NCBI GenBank assembly: GCA_013339765.2
Contig: CM023449.1
Span: forward strand, 16,351,130 to 16,415,129
Direction: 5' to 3'
From: Haemaphysalis longicornis
Taxonomy: Eukaryota > Arthropoda > Arachnida > Ixodida > Ixodidae
DNA length: 64,000 bases
A model generated the notes under the pieces. It worked only from the letters and a program-made list of their open reading frames with translations, was not told where the DNA came from and ran no database searches. The position numbers and the translations under genes were made by a program. Position 1 is the stretch's first letter. Each line of letters begins with the position of its first letter. This document shows positions 34,604-46,631 of this stretch, piece after piece.

Positions 34604-35038
34604 TCATATCATATTGCCGCAAACCATACATTGGGTTTGTTTATTTGTGTTTTGCTTTTACCGCCCGGCTGCGCCGGTCTGTGTTATCTCTGCGCCAAGG
34701 GAAGCGCGTGTTCCATTCTTTCTTTCTGTGCCGCATGTGTTATCTGTTGTGATAGGGAGAGCATTCCGATCTAACGTGAACAGCCCAGAATAATCTTCTT
34801 GGATCTACTATGTTCTCGATGCGAATCGACGTTTCGAGAACCACGCGCGCCGAAAGATAAAAAGCCTGCAGTGCGGACGCCGGGGCATTCGATTCGACGA
34901 CACTCGCCTGTGCAAGTCACTTCGTTGACCGCTGCTTCGCCGCCTCTGTATTCTTTTGAGTTGTTAGGGGAGCACAAGTTCGCTCCAATAAGCGTGTTTC
35001 TCATTCAAGACAACTGCATCGTCTTTGTCTTCGTGACA
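34604..35038 (+). repeat. Probable solo LTR of the Gypsy element family
   Basis: Collinear with 43960-44404: ATTGCCGC...GGGTTTGTTTATTT, GAAGCGCGTGTTC, CCAGAATAATCTTC, GCCGAAAGATAAAA (a possible TATA box), GACCGCTGCTTCGCCGCC, TGTTAGGGGAGCACAAG, and end TTCGTGACA. No gag-pol follows, so recombination between LTRs probably removed the body. The left boundary is approximate. Confidence 0.65.
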
Positions 35039-35338
35039 ATATCTATAGAGTGCGCTTATATGCAAATGCAGCTTCGGCGATATGTTCGCTGTTTCAAGAT
35101 CCCATGAAACCGGACTCTATTATTGCCAACCGGAGGCACCGATTTGTGAAATCCCGTTTCCGGGCTGTAGTGGCTAGCGCGCTCTACCGTTGGTACCGAG
35201 TATGAAGCACGAAAAGATTACTACTATTTTCATTGTTGGGTGAACCACCATGAGCAAAGGTTTGGAACCTGTTTAACGTCCGTGAACAACTCCAACCTTC
35301 TGCATAACGCAAATGGGGCTTGGGCACAGGTTTCACAA
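35039..35338. other. Unrecognised spacer
   Basis: No feature recognised between the solo LTR and the SINE. Confidence 0.35.
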
Positions 35339-35611
35339 GTGACGGCTTTTGTATGATGATGATGATGATTGTAGGGTTTAACGCGCCGACGCAACGCAGG
35401 CGATGAGGCGCGCCGTAGTGGAGGGCTCCGGATTAATTTTGACCACCTGGGGATCTTTAACGTGCGCCGAAATCTCGCACACACGGGCGCTTTTGCTTTT
35501 CACCTCCATCAGAAAAGCGGCCGCCGCGGCCGGGAATCGAACCCGCGACCTCGTGCTCAGCAGCGCAACGCCTTAGCCACTGAGCCACCGCGGCGGGTGA
35601 CGGCTTTTGTA
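35339..35611 (-). mobile_element. tRNA-derived SINE (Ruka-like), copy A2, with target duplications
   Basis: A perfect 15-base duplication GTGACGGCTTTTGTA (35339-35353 and 35597-35611) flanks the SINE. On the minus strand: A box TGGCTCAGTGGCTAAGGCG, B box GGTTCGATTCC, body, and tail TTAAACCCTACAATC(ATC)n. Confidence 0.92.
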
Positions 35612-36504
35612 GGAACTCTCGGAATCTTGACTTTTTATTGCAACCTTTTTTCTCCAAAATCATATAACACCGTGTTCAGAAAAAAAAGGAAAAGGCGGCT
35701 GTACGCCCATTTTCTGCAGTTTAGGCTTCTAGGCCCTTGTAAGTTGAGAAACAGTACTCAGACGGGATTCAACGGCAACGTATGCATATGTCTCTGGACC
35801 TCGTTTGGCGATGTCGTATTAACGTGCGAGTTGGAAAAAAAAACGGATTTTTGGTTTCGCCCACCTCATTAAACAGGGCTACGAGACCTTGATGGTGAAA
35901 AATGCCTGCTGCATCATCCCTCCTAATGACCTGTCGGGCCCTTCACTAACGTATGCCCGTTTTGTATTCCCGTCTCTCATCCTGCGGTTGCTCAGTCTGT
36001 CCCTGTCTTCCATATTCGCTCAACGGCATGTCGTGTGTGTTTATTGAACTTTGTTTCTTCTATCCCCTTCCTTGACCCCATTTCACGTTGCTGTAATTGG
36101 TACTGCGTTTTTTTTGCCCGGGTCAACCCATCATTGGTTTTTCGCTTAGTTATTCCTTGGCGCTCAAATTCTAGCAAAACCTGAGAACCGGCTGAGGAAC
36201 TTTAATATTACCAACACCGTAAATTCGGAGACTTAATGTTCGGCTATTTCCTCTTTAACTTTTTTTAAATATTACAAAGGTCATGTAGCTTCTTTCAAGG
36301 CCTTGCTTGTTTTCGCATTTGCGGCGTTTGTCCAAATATGAATAAAAACAAGGCCCTTTATTAGAAAGAAAGAGGCAGAATTACGCTGCATGCGTCAGTG
36401 GCGTGCGTATCAGCTCGGAGGCGCATTCGACTGAACTAGAACTTTACAAACGGCGACTAACGTGACAAGGTTGTCAGAGCATATCATGCACTTCCTGATA
36501 GCAC
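35612..36504. other. Unrecognised AT-rich DNA
   Basis: No supported gene or shared repeat. Confidence 0.4.
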
Positions 36505-36790
36505 TTAAAGGGACACTGAAGCGATTTGTAAGCATTGCAGGATTACTAACGCAAATTGTAGTGTGTAGTCTCTACGCAACGTTTAGACCGACCCCTCTCG
36601 CTGCCTTTACGCGCTTTTATTCAGTAGAATAAATGCGTGCCAATGCACCTGTGAAGGTGGTTGCAAAGGGAAGCTGTAAACGATACCTACAACTATCACC
36701 CATCTGACGTCACTTGAATTCACATACGTGGCTGTACAAAGAGCGAAACCAGAGACAAGCGAAATGCAATTAACCACACCCTTTCTCACG
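36505..36790 (+). mobile_element. Truncated TTAA MITE (AGGGACACTGAAG family)
   Basis: TTAA then AGGGACACTGAAG at 36505-36521. No matching right end is found; a SINE fragment follows. The interior matches the fragment at 7385-7515. Confidence 0.55.
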
Positions 36791-36794
36791 ATTC

Positions 36795-36956
36795 ATTGAT
36801 TATGGTGTTTAACGCGTCGACGCAACGCAAGCGATGAGGCGAACCGTAGTGGGTGGCTCAGGATTAATTTTGACCACCTCGGGATATTTAACGTGTGCCC
36901 AAATCTCGTACACACGGGCGTTTTTGCTTTTCGCCTCCATCAGAAAAGTCCTCTGA
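36795..36956 (-). repeat. SINE copy A4, lacking the tRNA head
   Basis: Matches the tail and body of copies A1-A3 through CATCAGAAAAG, then stops before the A and B boxes. On the minus strand this is a 5'-truncated copy. Confidence 0.8.
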
Positions 36957-37193
36957 TCTGCCCCCGCCTACGAGACGACGAGATCTGCGGCAGAGACGTA
37001 GAAGTGAGTTGCCATAAGTTGGTGTGAGTTTTCATTAATTTTTAATAACTCCTAGCGCGTGCGCAAGACCCCCACACGGCTGATACACGTGCTGTGGGCG
37101 AAGCGCGTAGCGGCGCGAAAGGTTCGGCGAGAACACAGTCGGTAAACTCGCAGATGTGCCCGGTGAGTGTACGGTCCTTCTCCCCCGTCTCGG

Positions 37194-37280
37194 CGGGGGC
37201 TCGTAGCTTAATCGGTAAGACAACGGGCTCTCACTCCGTTTCTATACTCTTCCCAGGTTCAATTGCTGACGGTGCCAGTA
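37194..37280 (+). repeat. tRNA-like sequence, probably a SINE head or tRNA pseudogene
   Basis: TCGTAGCTTAATCGGTAAGA resembles an A box and AGGTTCAATTGC a B box at plausible spacing. Stems are imperfect, so a working tRNA is unlikely. Confidence 0.4.
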
Positions 37281-38019
37281 ACTTGTTATATTTGTTTGCA
37301 GGAGTTTTCTCTAGACACCAATGGTCGTGACAGACCCCTTGGAGGGTAGAGGTAAAACGCTTCGCTTTAAGATGAATTCGAAAATGCTTCTCCTCGTCTC
37401 TTCATCCTCCTCGACGATTTCCCATGGCGCTCCGCATTACGTCAAAACGAGATGGCTTGGCCTAGCTGCACTACTGCACGGCTCACCGACCCTCCGACAG
37501 AATCAGTCGTCTCAGCGTTTAGTCGGCCGGCCGCCGGCGGGTCCTCATCATTCATTCGCTCAGTCGAAACTAAGCCCCGACAAGTTAGTGCCTGAAAGAA
37601 TGTGCCTTTAGTTTATTAGTTTGTGAACTGTATCAAGCTCGAAGTTCATGTCGCTCCACACAAGCGTACATGCGACGCTTCGCTGACTGGTACGCTAGTG
37701 GAGAAACCTAAGGCCACTTGAAGGCGGGAGGACAGGCAGCGACGTTAATATAGGCACTAAGCAATTAAAGCCAACCGAAAATTTTATCGTGCAGCGTGAA
37801 TCTATGGTGCGGGAAGCACTCATTGCGCTGGGTGAACAAGGACAGCGGCCAGCAGCACGACCACGCATCGGCGAACGCTTTTCCGTCTAAGAAATTACAG
37901 TCGCTAGACATGACATTTTGGGGGAATTCGGGGGACGCATACTGCACGACCGCTATGCAAGAAATAGTCATCTAAGCTGCTTGAAATGCTAAAACTAAAC
38001 AAAAGTGTAAACAGGCTAT
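37281..38019. other. Unrecognised DNA
   Basis: No recognisable gene; open frames lack known motifs. Confidence 0.4.
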
Positions 38020-38106
38020 AAATCGTAAACTTAGGTTTCCACCTGGTCTGGAGCACTAGGAGCATTGTTTTGCAATTCGCAAGTTCGAATCCCTGATAGC
38101 ACAGTT
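38020..38106 (+). repeat. Possible tRNA-like head
   Basis: CTATAAATC (about 38018) precedes a B-box-like AGTTCGAATCCCT (38080-38092). The A-box part is weak (CTGGTCTGGAGCAC). The spacing echoes the SINE-B copies. Confidence 0.3.
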
Positions 38107-39566
38107 TTTGAATTTTTGAAGCTGATTTGTTTGTTTTTTGGCAATGTTTTCTACACTGAATTAACCATTTATGCGCTGTAACGTTCATTGCTCCACGAGC
38201 GAATTCGGAGAACGCCTGCAGACACACACTGACGCGCTGGTGGGTTCTCGTTGGCGTACTGTTGCCATAAGCACCGACTGTTTGCGGGCACAGTCATTAA
38301 TGAGCCGACACTTGGAATGGTGCGAAGACGCCTGTTACCACGCAGGCACGAACAAGGCAAGCTCCAAATGTGGGGGGAAAGCGCGTCGCCTTGGAGCGTC
38401 TCCGGTATCGCGAAGGGAGTTAATCCATTGCGTACGCCTTGGCTAGTGATTGTTCCGATTTCGGCCCCGCTGGCAGGTTTATCTGATGCGATTTAAAGCC
38501 GACAACATGACAGAAGCGCGGTATGCCAATTACTGAGATATGGACAATACCCAGAGAACGGTAACGTCCGATGCCAAGCGCATTGTTTCAGAGAATCGAA
38601 ACCAAAACTGTTAGGAATTCTAGTCTTGTACGTCATCTAATCACAGTATCAGCTAATCACAGCTAATCATCTAATCACAGTAGCAGTCTTTCTTCCTTCG
38701 GACTTTATAAAATTAATACTGCCTTATCGACCGAAAGAACAATGAAAAGTCTGTTTATTTGAGCGAGTCCATGAAGTGCAAGCAAAAACAGGAGCTTGAC
38801 AAATTCACTTTAGGGTCACTTTATAGAGAATTGAATACAGTTGCGACGCGAAGACATACCGTTACCTCAACTCAAACTTTCTACCGCAGCGAGGATTTCT
38901 CTCTTGCATGTATACCTCAGGGCATCATGATGAAAGGGTGCAGGAGTCCAACAGATGTGAGCACTATTTTTACACTATCCGTGGCTTACTCACCGATGTG
39001 TGCATATATGTGTGTGAAGAGTTAGTGAGACACACTCAGCCCGGCAGGTATTCAGGCCGGAGTTTCAAAGTTATTAATTAAAACCACCTAGAGCTCACAT
39101 AAAACTAAAAGCTCCGTCATACGCAGGAAGTGGTTGCCTGCACAAAGGCTAAATTGCGACTTTGACACGCGTCGCTGGAACTGACGCGCGAATTACAGGA
39201 GTCGCTCTTCTCTAATTCATTTCTCTTCGTTTCTTTCTCTACTGCGTTTCCTCAACACTCAAGGAACATTAAAGGCTTACACTACAAGACATGCGGGGGA
39301 CGTGGATGGAGGGTGTCAGTTAACAAACCCGCGCTGCTGTAAGTGTTTTGTGTCTGAGTAATATTAATTCAATGAAAGGCTTCCGTCATTAACTGGAATT
39401 ATAAAGTTGTCTCCCACACTCAATTTTGCCTGGTTAACCGCTCAATCATAAGAAAACCCAAAGACTCATTCCTAACACCGGAATTATACGCAATTAGTCG
39501 AGCGCACGTGCAAGCACAAATGCGAAGTCAAAAATTAAAGCACACGCAAACGCTCCTGGCGAAGTC
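38107..39566. other. Unrecognised DNA
   Basis: No supported gene. A short direct repeat (AATCACAGT / AGCTAATCA units) lies at 38638-38685. Confidence 0.4.
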
Positions 39567-40540
39567 ACCATCATCATCATCATCATGGTTGTACCCACTG
39601 CAGGACGAAGGCCCCTCCCAAAGGTCACGTCTGTGGACTGCTAGTTGGGTCTACCATTTCCCGCTACATCTTTGTAGCTCCATCGAGTCGTTGGCCGACG
39701 CCTTTTGCGTTTAAATTCTATTGGCAGCCACACCGTGAAACGGATGGTCCACCGTTGTCCCTCATGCGCATGACTTGGCCCCCCCCACCCCCATGGCCAT
39801 TTCCTTCGCTTAATTGGAGTTCAAATGTCTTCCACGCGGGTCTGTTTTTCTTATCGCTAAGTGTGACTCCTAGCATTCATCGTTCCATAGATCGGTTGGA
39901 CCGGTCTAGGTTTTCCTTGAAGTCGCTTAGAGAGAACCCAAGTTTCTGCTCCTTAGGTCATTACTGATGAACGCATAGGGTAAATACTAGCGTTTTAGTT
40001 ACAGACGAAGCCGACTAGAATTCCTACCAAAGGCAGCCCGCCCCATGCTTATTCTGCGGGTAATTGCGTTTTCATGGTTGGGATCGGCAGTTACGACTTG
40101 TCCAAGATACAGGTAATCACTTATTGTTTTCAAGATTTTGTTGCCTACGTAGAAGTCACGTTCGTTGGCATGATTATTGAACATCAGCGTTGATTTCTTC
40201 TGTTCGTTTAATACGTTATAATTAATCCCTAGAGAAGGCAATCGTGGCAGGGGACGGCAGAAAGTTAAATGGGCAGTTGAGATCAAGAAGTTTGCAGGGA
40301 TAAATTGGTCGCTGTGAGCACAGGACCGGGATAATTGGAGATTAATGGGAGAGGCCTTTGCCTTGCAGTGGGCGTAGATAGGCTGCTGATGATGAATGAA
40401 TGCTAGCTTGTTACGGTCCATCCTCAAGTTTAGCCTAATTCGAGATCTTCTCATACGGTGGTCACTACACCTTGCCCTTCCAAGCACTTGTACGTCCTTG
40501 CACGACACCAGGGTTATCGCATAGTATGAAGTCTGTTTCA
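39567..40540 (-). pseudogene. RTE-type retrotransposon 3' region
   Basis: The minus strand ends in a (ATG)n tail (39567-39585) preceded by CCTGCAGTGGGTACAACC, as in other RTE copies here. Upstream, about 40230-40005 encodes SDYLYLGQVV and ISMGRAAFGR, matching SEYVYLGQVV in the plus-strand copy at 42.6 kb. It is RT thumb sequence only. A plus-strand RTE end interrupts it. Confidence 0.7.
40222..40418 (+). pseudogene. RTE-type 3' end, opposite strand
   Basis: Plus-strand codons read KWAVEIKKFAG, then an in-frame stop, AQDRDNWRLMGEAFALQW and a stop, then TGATGATGAATGAATG. This is the conserved end of RTE-type polyproteins and their short-repeat tail. It is inserted in antisense within another RTE fragment. 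Confidence 0.7.
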
Positions 40541-41289
40541 TTTTTGTGCTTCCCCTTGGGGCTCCTTCACGTTCACTTCCGGCTCTCCCGTTGGCGGAAC
40601 AAGGTATTAATGATGCGTAGATTATTCCGTTCTGCGAACTCTACTGATAAGTCTCCTCTGTTATTCCCAAAATGCAGACCACAGTTCGCAATTTCCTTGT
40701 CTTTATCCTTCTTCTTGCCTATTAAGCATTCAGGTTTCCTATGAGTACGGTATACTGTGTCTTTTATTTTGTCATTGCCGGATCCGCGTCTTTATAGAAG
40801 AGTTCAACTAGCTGGTTGTCATGGCGGTATGTAGGCGCATAGCCCTCTACCACCTTGAATTAGTACCTCTTATTACGGCTAATTACAAGAACAGCTACCC
40901 TTTCGTTTTTGCTATAGAATTCGTCTAGTTTACCAGCCATATTTTTATTTACTAGAAATACTACTCCCAGTTCAAGTCTGTCAACGAGAAAACTGTCTTC
41001 TTTTGAACAACGCAAGTAGACGAGGACGTGAAGAATGTCGTACCAACACGCCCAAGCTTCTACCTTAGAGAAAACTGTAACAAGCTGGTACTAATGAAGC
41101 CGATCAATAATCTAATAGTAAGACGGAAAGTGGAAGAATTCGGTATGGCGATGCAGAGCTGATATTCAGCTCTAACCAAGGAAGCAGGGTTTACGACACA
41201 AGAAAAGAGCAATAATTTTACATGCATTATCACGGAGTGTATATTAGAAGTCGGAGGTAAGATCCTATACAGAATACTGGTAAACTTTT
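40541..41289. other. Unrecognised DNA
   Basis: No clear motif; some of it may be decayed N-terminal RTE sequence. Confidence 0.35.
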
Positions 41290-42830
41290 CCAGGAGAGGA
41301 AAGATTTAATTAGGCAACGGCAGATCATGACAGTGTCCACCCCAGCTTACATAATAGAACTAGCCGAGCTTTCGGAGTTAATCAATGAGCGTAATACACC
41401 TAAAATACGGGAGTATATTATGGAAAGGATTGGGTATCGTGTAAAGAACGGAGGCAGCCTGAAATCAGTGAAGAGGCATCTTGGCGTGGGGAAAAATTAG
41501 ATGTGTGCACTTAAAGACACGCAAGGCAGTGTCATCACAAATAGGGACAATATAGTCACAGTAGCCGAGGAGTTCTATAGGGATCTGTACAGTAGCCGGG
41601 ACATCCAGGATAATGCCGAACGACAAAATAGTTCAGAGGAGATAGGCATCCCACCAGTAACGACCGAAGAAGCAAAGAAGGGTATGAAAGAATTGCAAGC
41701 GGGCAAAGCGCCCGATGAGGATCAGATAACAGCAAACCTCTCGAAGGATGGTGGGCAAATACTACCGGAAAAGCTGACACACTTGTATACGCCGTGCCTA
41801 ATGACCGCGAGTGTACCGGAATCTTGGAAGAAAGCGAACATCATCCTAACCCATAAGAAAGGTGATATGAAGGACTAGAAAAATTACAGGCCGATCAGCG
41901 CACTGTCAGTCGTATACAAGGTACTTACTAAGGTAATCCCTAACAGAATTTCTACCACCTCAGATATCAGTCAACCTAATGAACAAGGAGGTTTTCGTTT
42001 TCGTAAAGGCTACTCAACAATGGACCACAATTCACACGATCAATCAGGATGACAGAGAAATGGGCGGAGTATACTCAAACCCTATATATAGCCTTCATAG
42101 ATTATGAGAAAGCATTTGACTTGGCTGAAGCCTCAACAGTCATTCAGGCATTGCGAAATCAGGCTGTAGACGAGCAGTGCGGAAGTATACTAGAGGATAG
42201 CGACAATGGCTCCACAGCAAATGCCGTCCTCAATAAGGAGAGCACTAAAATACCTATAAGGAAAGGCGTCAGACAAGGAGACACAATCTCTCCTATGTTA
42301 TGCACAGCTTGTCTACAAGGTGTATTCAGGACATTGGATTAGGAACGAGTGGGAGTAAGGGTTAATGGAGAATACCTCAGTAACCTCACCTTTGCAGATG
42401 AAGGTCCCTTGCTAAGTAACTCGGGCGACTAATTGCAAAGCAATGATGGCAAAGCACTGGAAAAGCAAAGTAGAAACGAGGGGATGAAAATGAATATGCA
42501 GAAAACTAAAGTAACGCTCAATAACCTCGGGAGAGCAAAGCGTAGTGAGATAGTTGTCCAGGCAATGGAAGTAGCAAGCGAATATGTCTACTTAGGTCAA
42601 GTAGTTACCCCGGATCCAGCCATGAGGCAGAGATAATTCGAAGGGTAAGAATGGGGTGCAGTGCATTCATCAGGCATTCGCAGATAATGAATGGCAGCCT
42701 ACTATTGTCCCTGAAAAAGAAAGTTGGTGCTCGCCTGATGATGTCATCAAATTCGCGGTACTCATATCATGGATGACAGTTGGTTGTCATCTAAACGAAA
42801 ATGGCATTCCGTGCTTTATCTAGACGCTTA
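41290..42830 (+). pseudogene. RTE-type reverse transcriptase, decayed
   Basis: Order of recognisable pieces: KNGGSLKSVKRHLGVG (about 41445), FYRDLYSS, AGKAPDEDQI, VPESWKKANIILTHKKGD, an in-frame stop (41876), NYRPISALSVVYKVLTKVI, a frameshift, IAFIDYEKAFD (RT motif with catalytic Asp), GVRQGDTISPMLC, NLTFADEGPLL (42385-42415), then SEYVYLGQVV. The RT active site should read FADD; here it is FADE, so a metal-binding Asp is lost. Several stops confirm it is dead. The endonuclease domain is not recognisable. Confidence 0.85.
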
Positions 42831-42959
42831 AAACATGGATTCGTGTGATTTTTTGGTTGTTTATCTGGCTTTTCTTTTGATGAACACTAAAAAAATCGGC
42901 TCTGTAACGGATTGCAATGACCCACAAAAACTGATTTCGTAAGTTCATTTCAACTTGAA

Positions 42960-43145
42960 AAATAGATTTTTTTTTATGATTTGGTGCCGGCACTCGCCGA
43001 AGCTGAACTTCGGTAATAAGGTGCACCGTAGTAGTTGGCTACGGATGAATTTTGGGGTTCCTAAGGTGCTTACCAGCGCTGAGTGCCGAGACACGAGCGC
43101 CTTCGCATTTCATGTCTATCAGAAAAACAGCTGCCGATAGATCAG
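42960..43145 (-). repeat. Diverged SINE relative
   Basis: ACCGTAGTAGTTGGCTACGGATGAATTTTGG and ATCAGAAAAACAGCTGCCG follow the order of the Ruka-like SINE body but are diverged, and the tRNA head is missing. Confidence 0.5.
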
Positions 43146-43959
43146 CACCATGCCTGATCTATCAAGGCACGGGAGCAAATTTTTAAATTAGACTTGCCGC
43201 TACGAGCGTAGATAATTACCAATCGGAAAGCAACTCTACTTATACTTATAATTCATACGACGTTCTCAAACACATCTGCACACGTAAAGTTTTCGGGACA
43301 CTTCTCTACCTGTGCCACCTGAACTTTCTCTGAAACTCTAACCTAACCCTCCGTGGAGTCCCTCTCCTTGCTACGGCCTTAAGGCGGGGAGGGGGCCGAA
43401 TCATACTCCTATTCGATGGAAAACTAAGAACAGAAAACGTCGCAACAAGTCATCGCGCTGTTCACTACGAAAAAAGTGTTCAGTTGTGCCATCGAACTCC
43501 AGCAAGACTTGTTCTCCATGCCTTTTCTTTGCTTTCTGTGCACCATGTTCATTTGCTATGTGGGGAGTAGACATCTCCGCGCACTTACCAACAGCGCGTG
43601 AACTGAACATTGACGACGCCTAGCTCTGTTAGCAATGACATTTTGCCCCTACTGCTAGCGCTAGGAAACTAAGACAAGTGTAGTGAACTCCACGTGCCGT
43701 CTATAAATTGCACGAAGCAGCCAAAGAGCGAGACTTTAGTGTTCATTGCGTTGTGGACTTCGAAATACAGCAGCCAACGTGTCGATGGTGTTTAGAAATG
43801 ACTACGCCGTTGAGGACAAGTACAACGAAATACACTTTACGCAAAGAGGTGACTTGATTCAGGGAGGTGTCACTGAAGGTTCATATTTCTTCTTGCTACA
43901 GGATGTGTTTGCTACGCTGCTTTTTTTTACTTTTTAGAGAGCTCACAAGCACCTCCAGT
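43146..43959. other. Unrecognised DNA left of the Gypsy LTR
   Basis: No motif seen. The true LTR start may lie in its last part. Confidence 0.35.
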
Positions 43960-44404
43960 GATGTCGTTATTGCCGCGAACCATATACGGGTTTGTTTATT
44001 TATCGTTTGTTTTTAATGCCCGGCCGCGCCCGGATCTGTTATCTGTGTCCCATGCGAAGCGCGTGTTCTTTATTTTATGCGTATTCTTCATTTTTATGCC
44101 GCACGGGCTATCTCATTCAGATAAGCAGAGTGTTTCGTCCTAACGCCGCTAGACCAGAATAATCTTCGGTGATCTACAATGTTCTGGATGTGAATCGACG
44201 GTTCCAGAAACTCTCGCGCCGAAAGATAAAAGCCTGCACAGCAGATGCCGCGGTATTCGATTTTGCGACGCTCGTTGACGCAAGTCACTTTGTTGACCGC
44301 TGCTTCGCCGCCTCTGTATTCTTTTGAGTTGTTAGGGGAGCACAAGTTCGCTCCATAAACTTGTTTCTCCTTCAAGACAACTGCATCGTCCTTGGCTTCG
44401 TGAT
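43960..44404 (+). repeat. 5' LTR of the Gypsy element
   Basis: Matches 34604-35038 in order. Contains GCCGAAAGATAAAA (possible TATA box) and ends TTCGTGATA before the candidate primer site. The left boundary is approximate. Confidence 0.65.
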
Positions 44405-44435
44405 ATCTGGTGGAGGTGCGGGGTACGCACCCTTT

Positions 44436-45695
44436 ATGACGACCTCTGCAAGCCGCCAGTCCAGTCCAACTAGAGCCAGCCTCCGACTGCAAGGATTGCC
44501 TCCCGAGCTCGGTCTTCTGCCAGAAGGGCCCAAGAGAAGGAATGCTTCAACCAACACCATGGTGCAAGAACGAGCGTCGCCAATCGTCCTGCAGCAGCCC
44601 CGGGAACCACCATCGTACCGCGGATCCCCCGGAGAAGATCCTGAGGACTGGTTGGAGAAAGTGGAGCAGCGTCCGCATCTTTAACAGGTGGGATGACGAA
44701 GAAACCTTCCGCCATGTTTTCTTCTATCTAGAAGATACGGCCCGAACGTGGTTTGAGAACCATGAAAGCTCCGTAACTAACTGGGCTCTCTTTAAGAGCG
44801 AATTCCTCAAAACATTCGCTACCGTCGTGCGAAAAGAACGAGCCGCCCTCTTGTTGGAAACGCGCACGCAACACCCCAACGAAGGGGTTGTGATCTTCGT
44901 TGAGGAGATGAAGCAACCATTTCGCCGCGCGGGCCCCGATATGACGGAAGAAAAGAAGCTACGCTTCTTAATGCGCGGTGTAAAGGAGAAACTGTTTGCT
45001 GGACTTGTCCGAAACCCGCCCAAAACTGTCGCCGAATTCGTGACCGAAGCCACTACAATTGAGAAGGCCCTCGAAATGCGTGCTAAGCAGTACGAGCGGA
45101 ACTTTTGTTGGCGCGGCTAATGCGAACTACACCGACAACATGCGGATTCCGGCTGCAAGCCTACGCGAGACCATCCGCGCAGTAAGTGAGAGAGGAGCTG
45201 CGGAAATTCCTCCCAAGGCCCCAGCTGCCCCAAGTCGCTACCCTTACCGACGTGATTAGAGAAGAAGTGCAACAAGCGTTCGGAACTTCTACGCCATCCG
45301 AAGTACCCCGAGAGCCACAAGCTATGACATACTCCGCGGCTGTTCGTCGGCCCCGCCCTGCTCCAACACGCCGTCAAGAGGCCCCGCCGTACCGCCGTCC
45401 CACTGTCACCCGCCCGACCCCCGGTAGCCCGAAACCAGACGCCGAGGAAGACGGACGTATGGCGAACTCCCGATAATCGTCCTCTGTGCTACCACTGCGG
45501 AGAGCACGACCATATCTACCGTCGCTGCCCACACAAGAGACTCGGTCTGCGTGGTTTCTCCGTCGACGCACCTCGCTCTCTCCCTGGCCAACGACCACGT
45601 GAGATCGACGAGTATCTATCTGAAACCAGCCGTGGCCCAGCGCGTTTAAACTGTTCACCGTCGCCCTACCCATACCAATTCGCCGAACCGCCGTA
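44436..45695 (+). pseudogene. Gypsy gag (capsid and CCHC nucleocapsid), frameshifted
   Basis: ATG at 44436 opens a frame ending EDPEDWLEKVE; the capsid then continues in another frame (FNRWDDEETFRHVFFYLED, WFENHE, about 44684-44770). A second break follows at 45120, and the nucleocapsid returns in a third frame: CYHCGEHDHIYRRC (45487-45528), a CX2CX4HX4C knuckle that binds element RNA. The region between has a Pro/Arg-rich linker (MTYSAAVRRPRP). At least two frame changes break it. Confidence 0.85.
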
Positions 45696-45906
45696 GCAAC
45701 GCTGACTTCGCCCGTGGAAGGTCCCCCAGCCCACGCGGGGGAAACTAAAAGCAGCAACTTCTGGAGGTGAAGTTGCTCTACGTCGAAAAACCGGCAACCC
45801 TCCAACGACGCAAGGACGCGCCGAAGATAGTGATTCACGACATGCCCTCATCCCGACAACCCGACCTAACCCTGACGAGACTCCCGAACACGAAGACAGC
45901 TATACG

Positions 45907-46631
45907 GTGCGACGCGTACCTGACCTGACCGAGACGTCCGCTGAGAAGACGACGACAATGACGACGCACAGTGCCCGACCGTCAATACGCACAAGCCGAG
46001 ATGCGACGCCCCGACGCACCCAGAACTCGAGGAAGGCGGCATCCGACGTCAAGGTGTCCATCGACGGCTTTGATGTAGTCGCCCTCCTAGACACGGGAGC
46101 CGACTACTCCGTAATGTGCGGACCATTTGCGTCTAAGCTGAAGAAAGTTGTGACCAGATGGGACGGTCCGCACATACGCACAGCAGGAGGCCACCTCGTG
46201 ATGCCAAGTGGAACGTGCACATCGCGCGTCACCATAGACAGCACGACGTACCCTGCAGTGTTCGTCGTTTTGCCCAACTGCTCCCGCGACGTAATTCTCG
46301 GAATGGACTTTTTGACAGACGACGGCGCAATAATTGATCTGCAGACCAAGTCAATTACGTTTTCCTCTGATCACTCTATGACGCCGGAATCGAACCCCGA
46401 ACACCGTGCAGCTGTAAGGATCGCCGATGATCATGTCACCCTGCTACCCCGCGCAAGCTTGATGATCACCGTCTACTGTGAAGGTGCTGCTCCTGATGCC
46501 GACGCTATCGTGGAGAGTGACCAAAGGTTGCTTCTCGACCGCGGTGTGTCGGTCGCAAGAGGCATTGTGCGGTTTAAGCAACGCAAATCCCATGTTTTGG
46601 TCACCAATTTCACCGAGGAGTACCAGCATTT
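45907..46631 (+). pseudogene. Gypsy aspartic protease, cut by a SINE
   Basis: An open frame contains VVALLDTGADYSVM with DTGAD at 46090-46104 (the catalytic Asp) and DVILGMDFL (about 46287-46313), the second hallmark of retropepsins. It processes the polyprotein. The frame continues into the pre-RT spacer and is cut at 46631 by the SINE. No stop lies between protease motifs and insertion. Confidence 0.88.

Noticed and set aside
37194..37280. Functional tRNA gene
   Set aside because: A- and B-box-like stretches exist, but the stems do not pair well enough.
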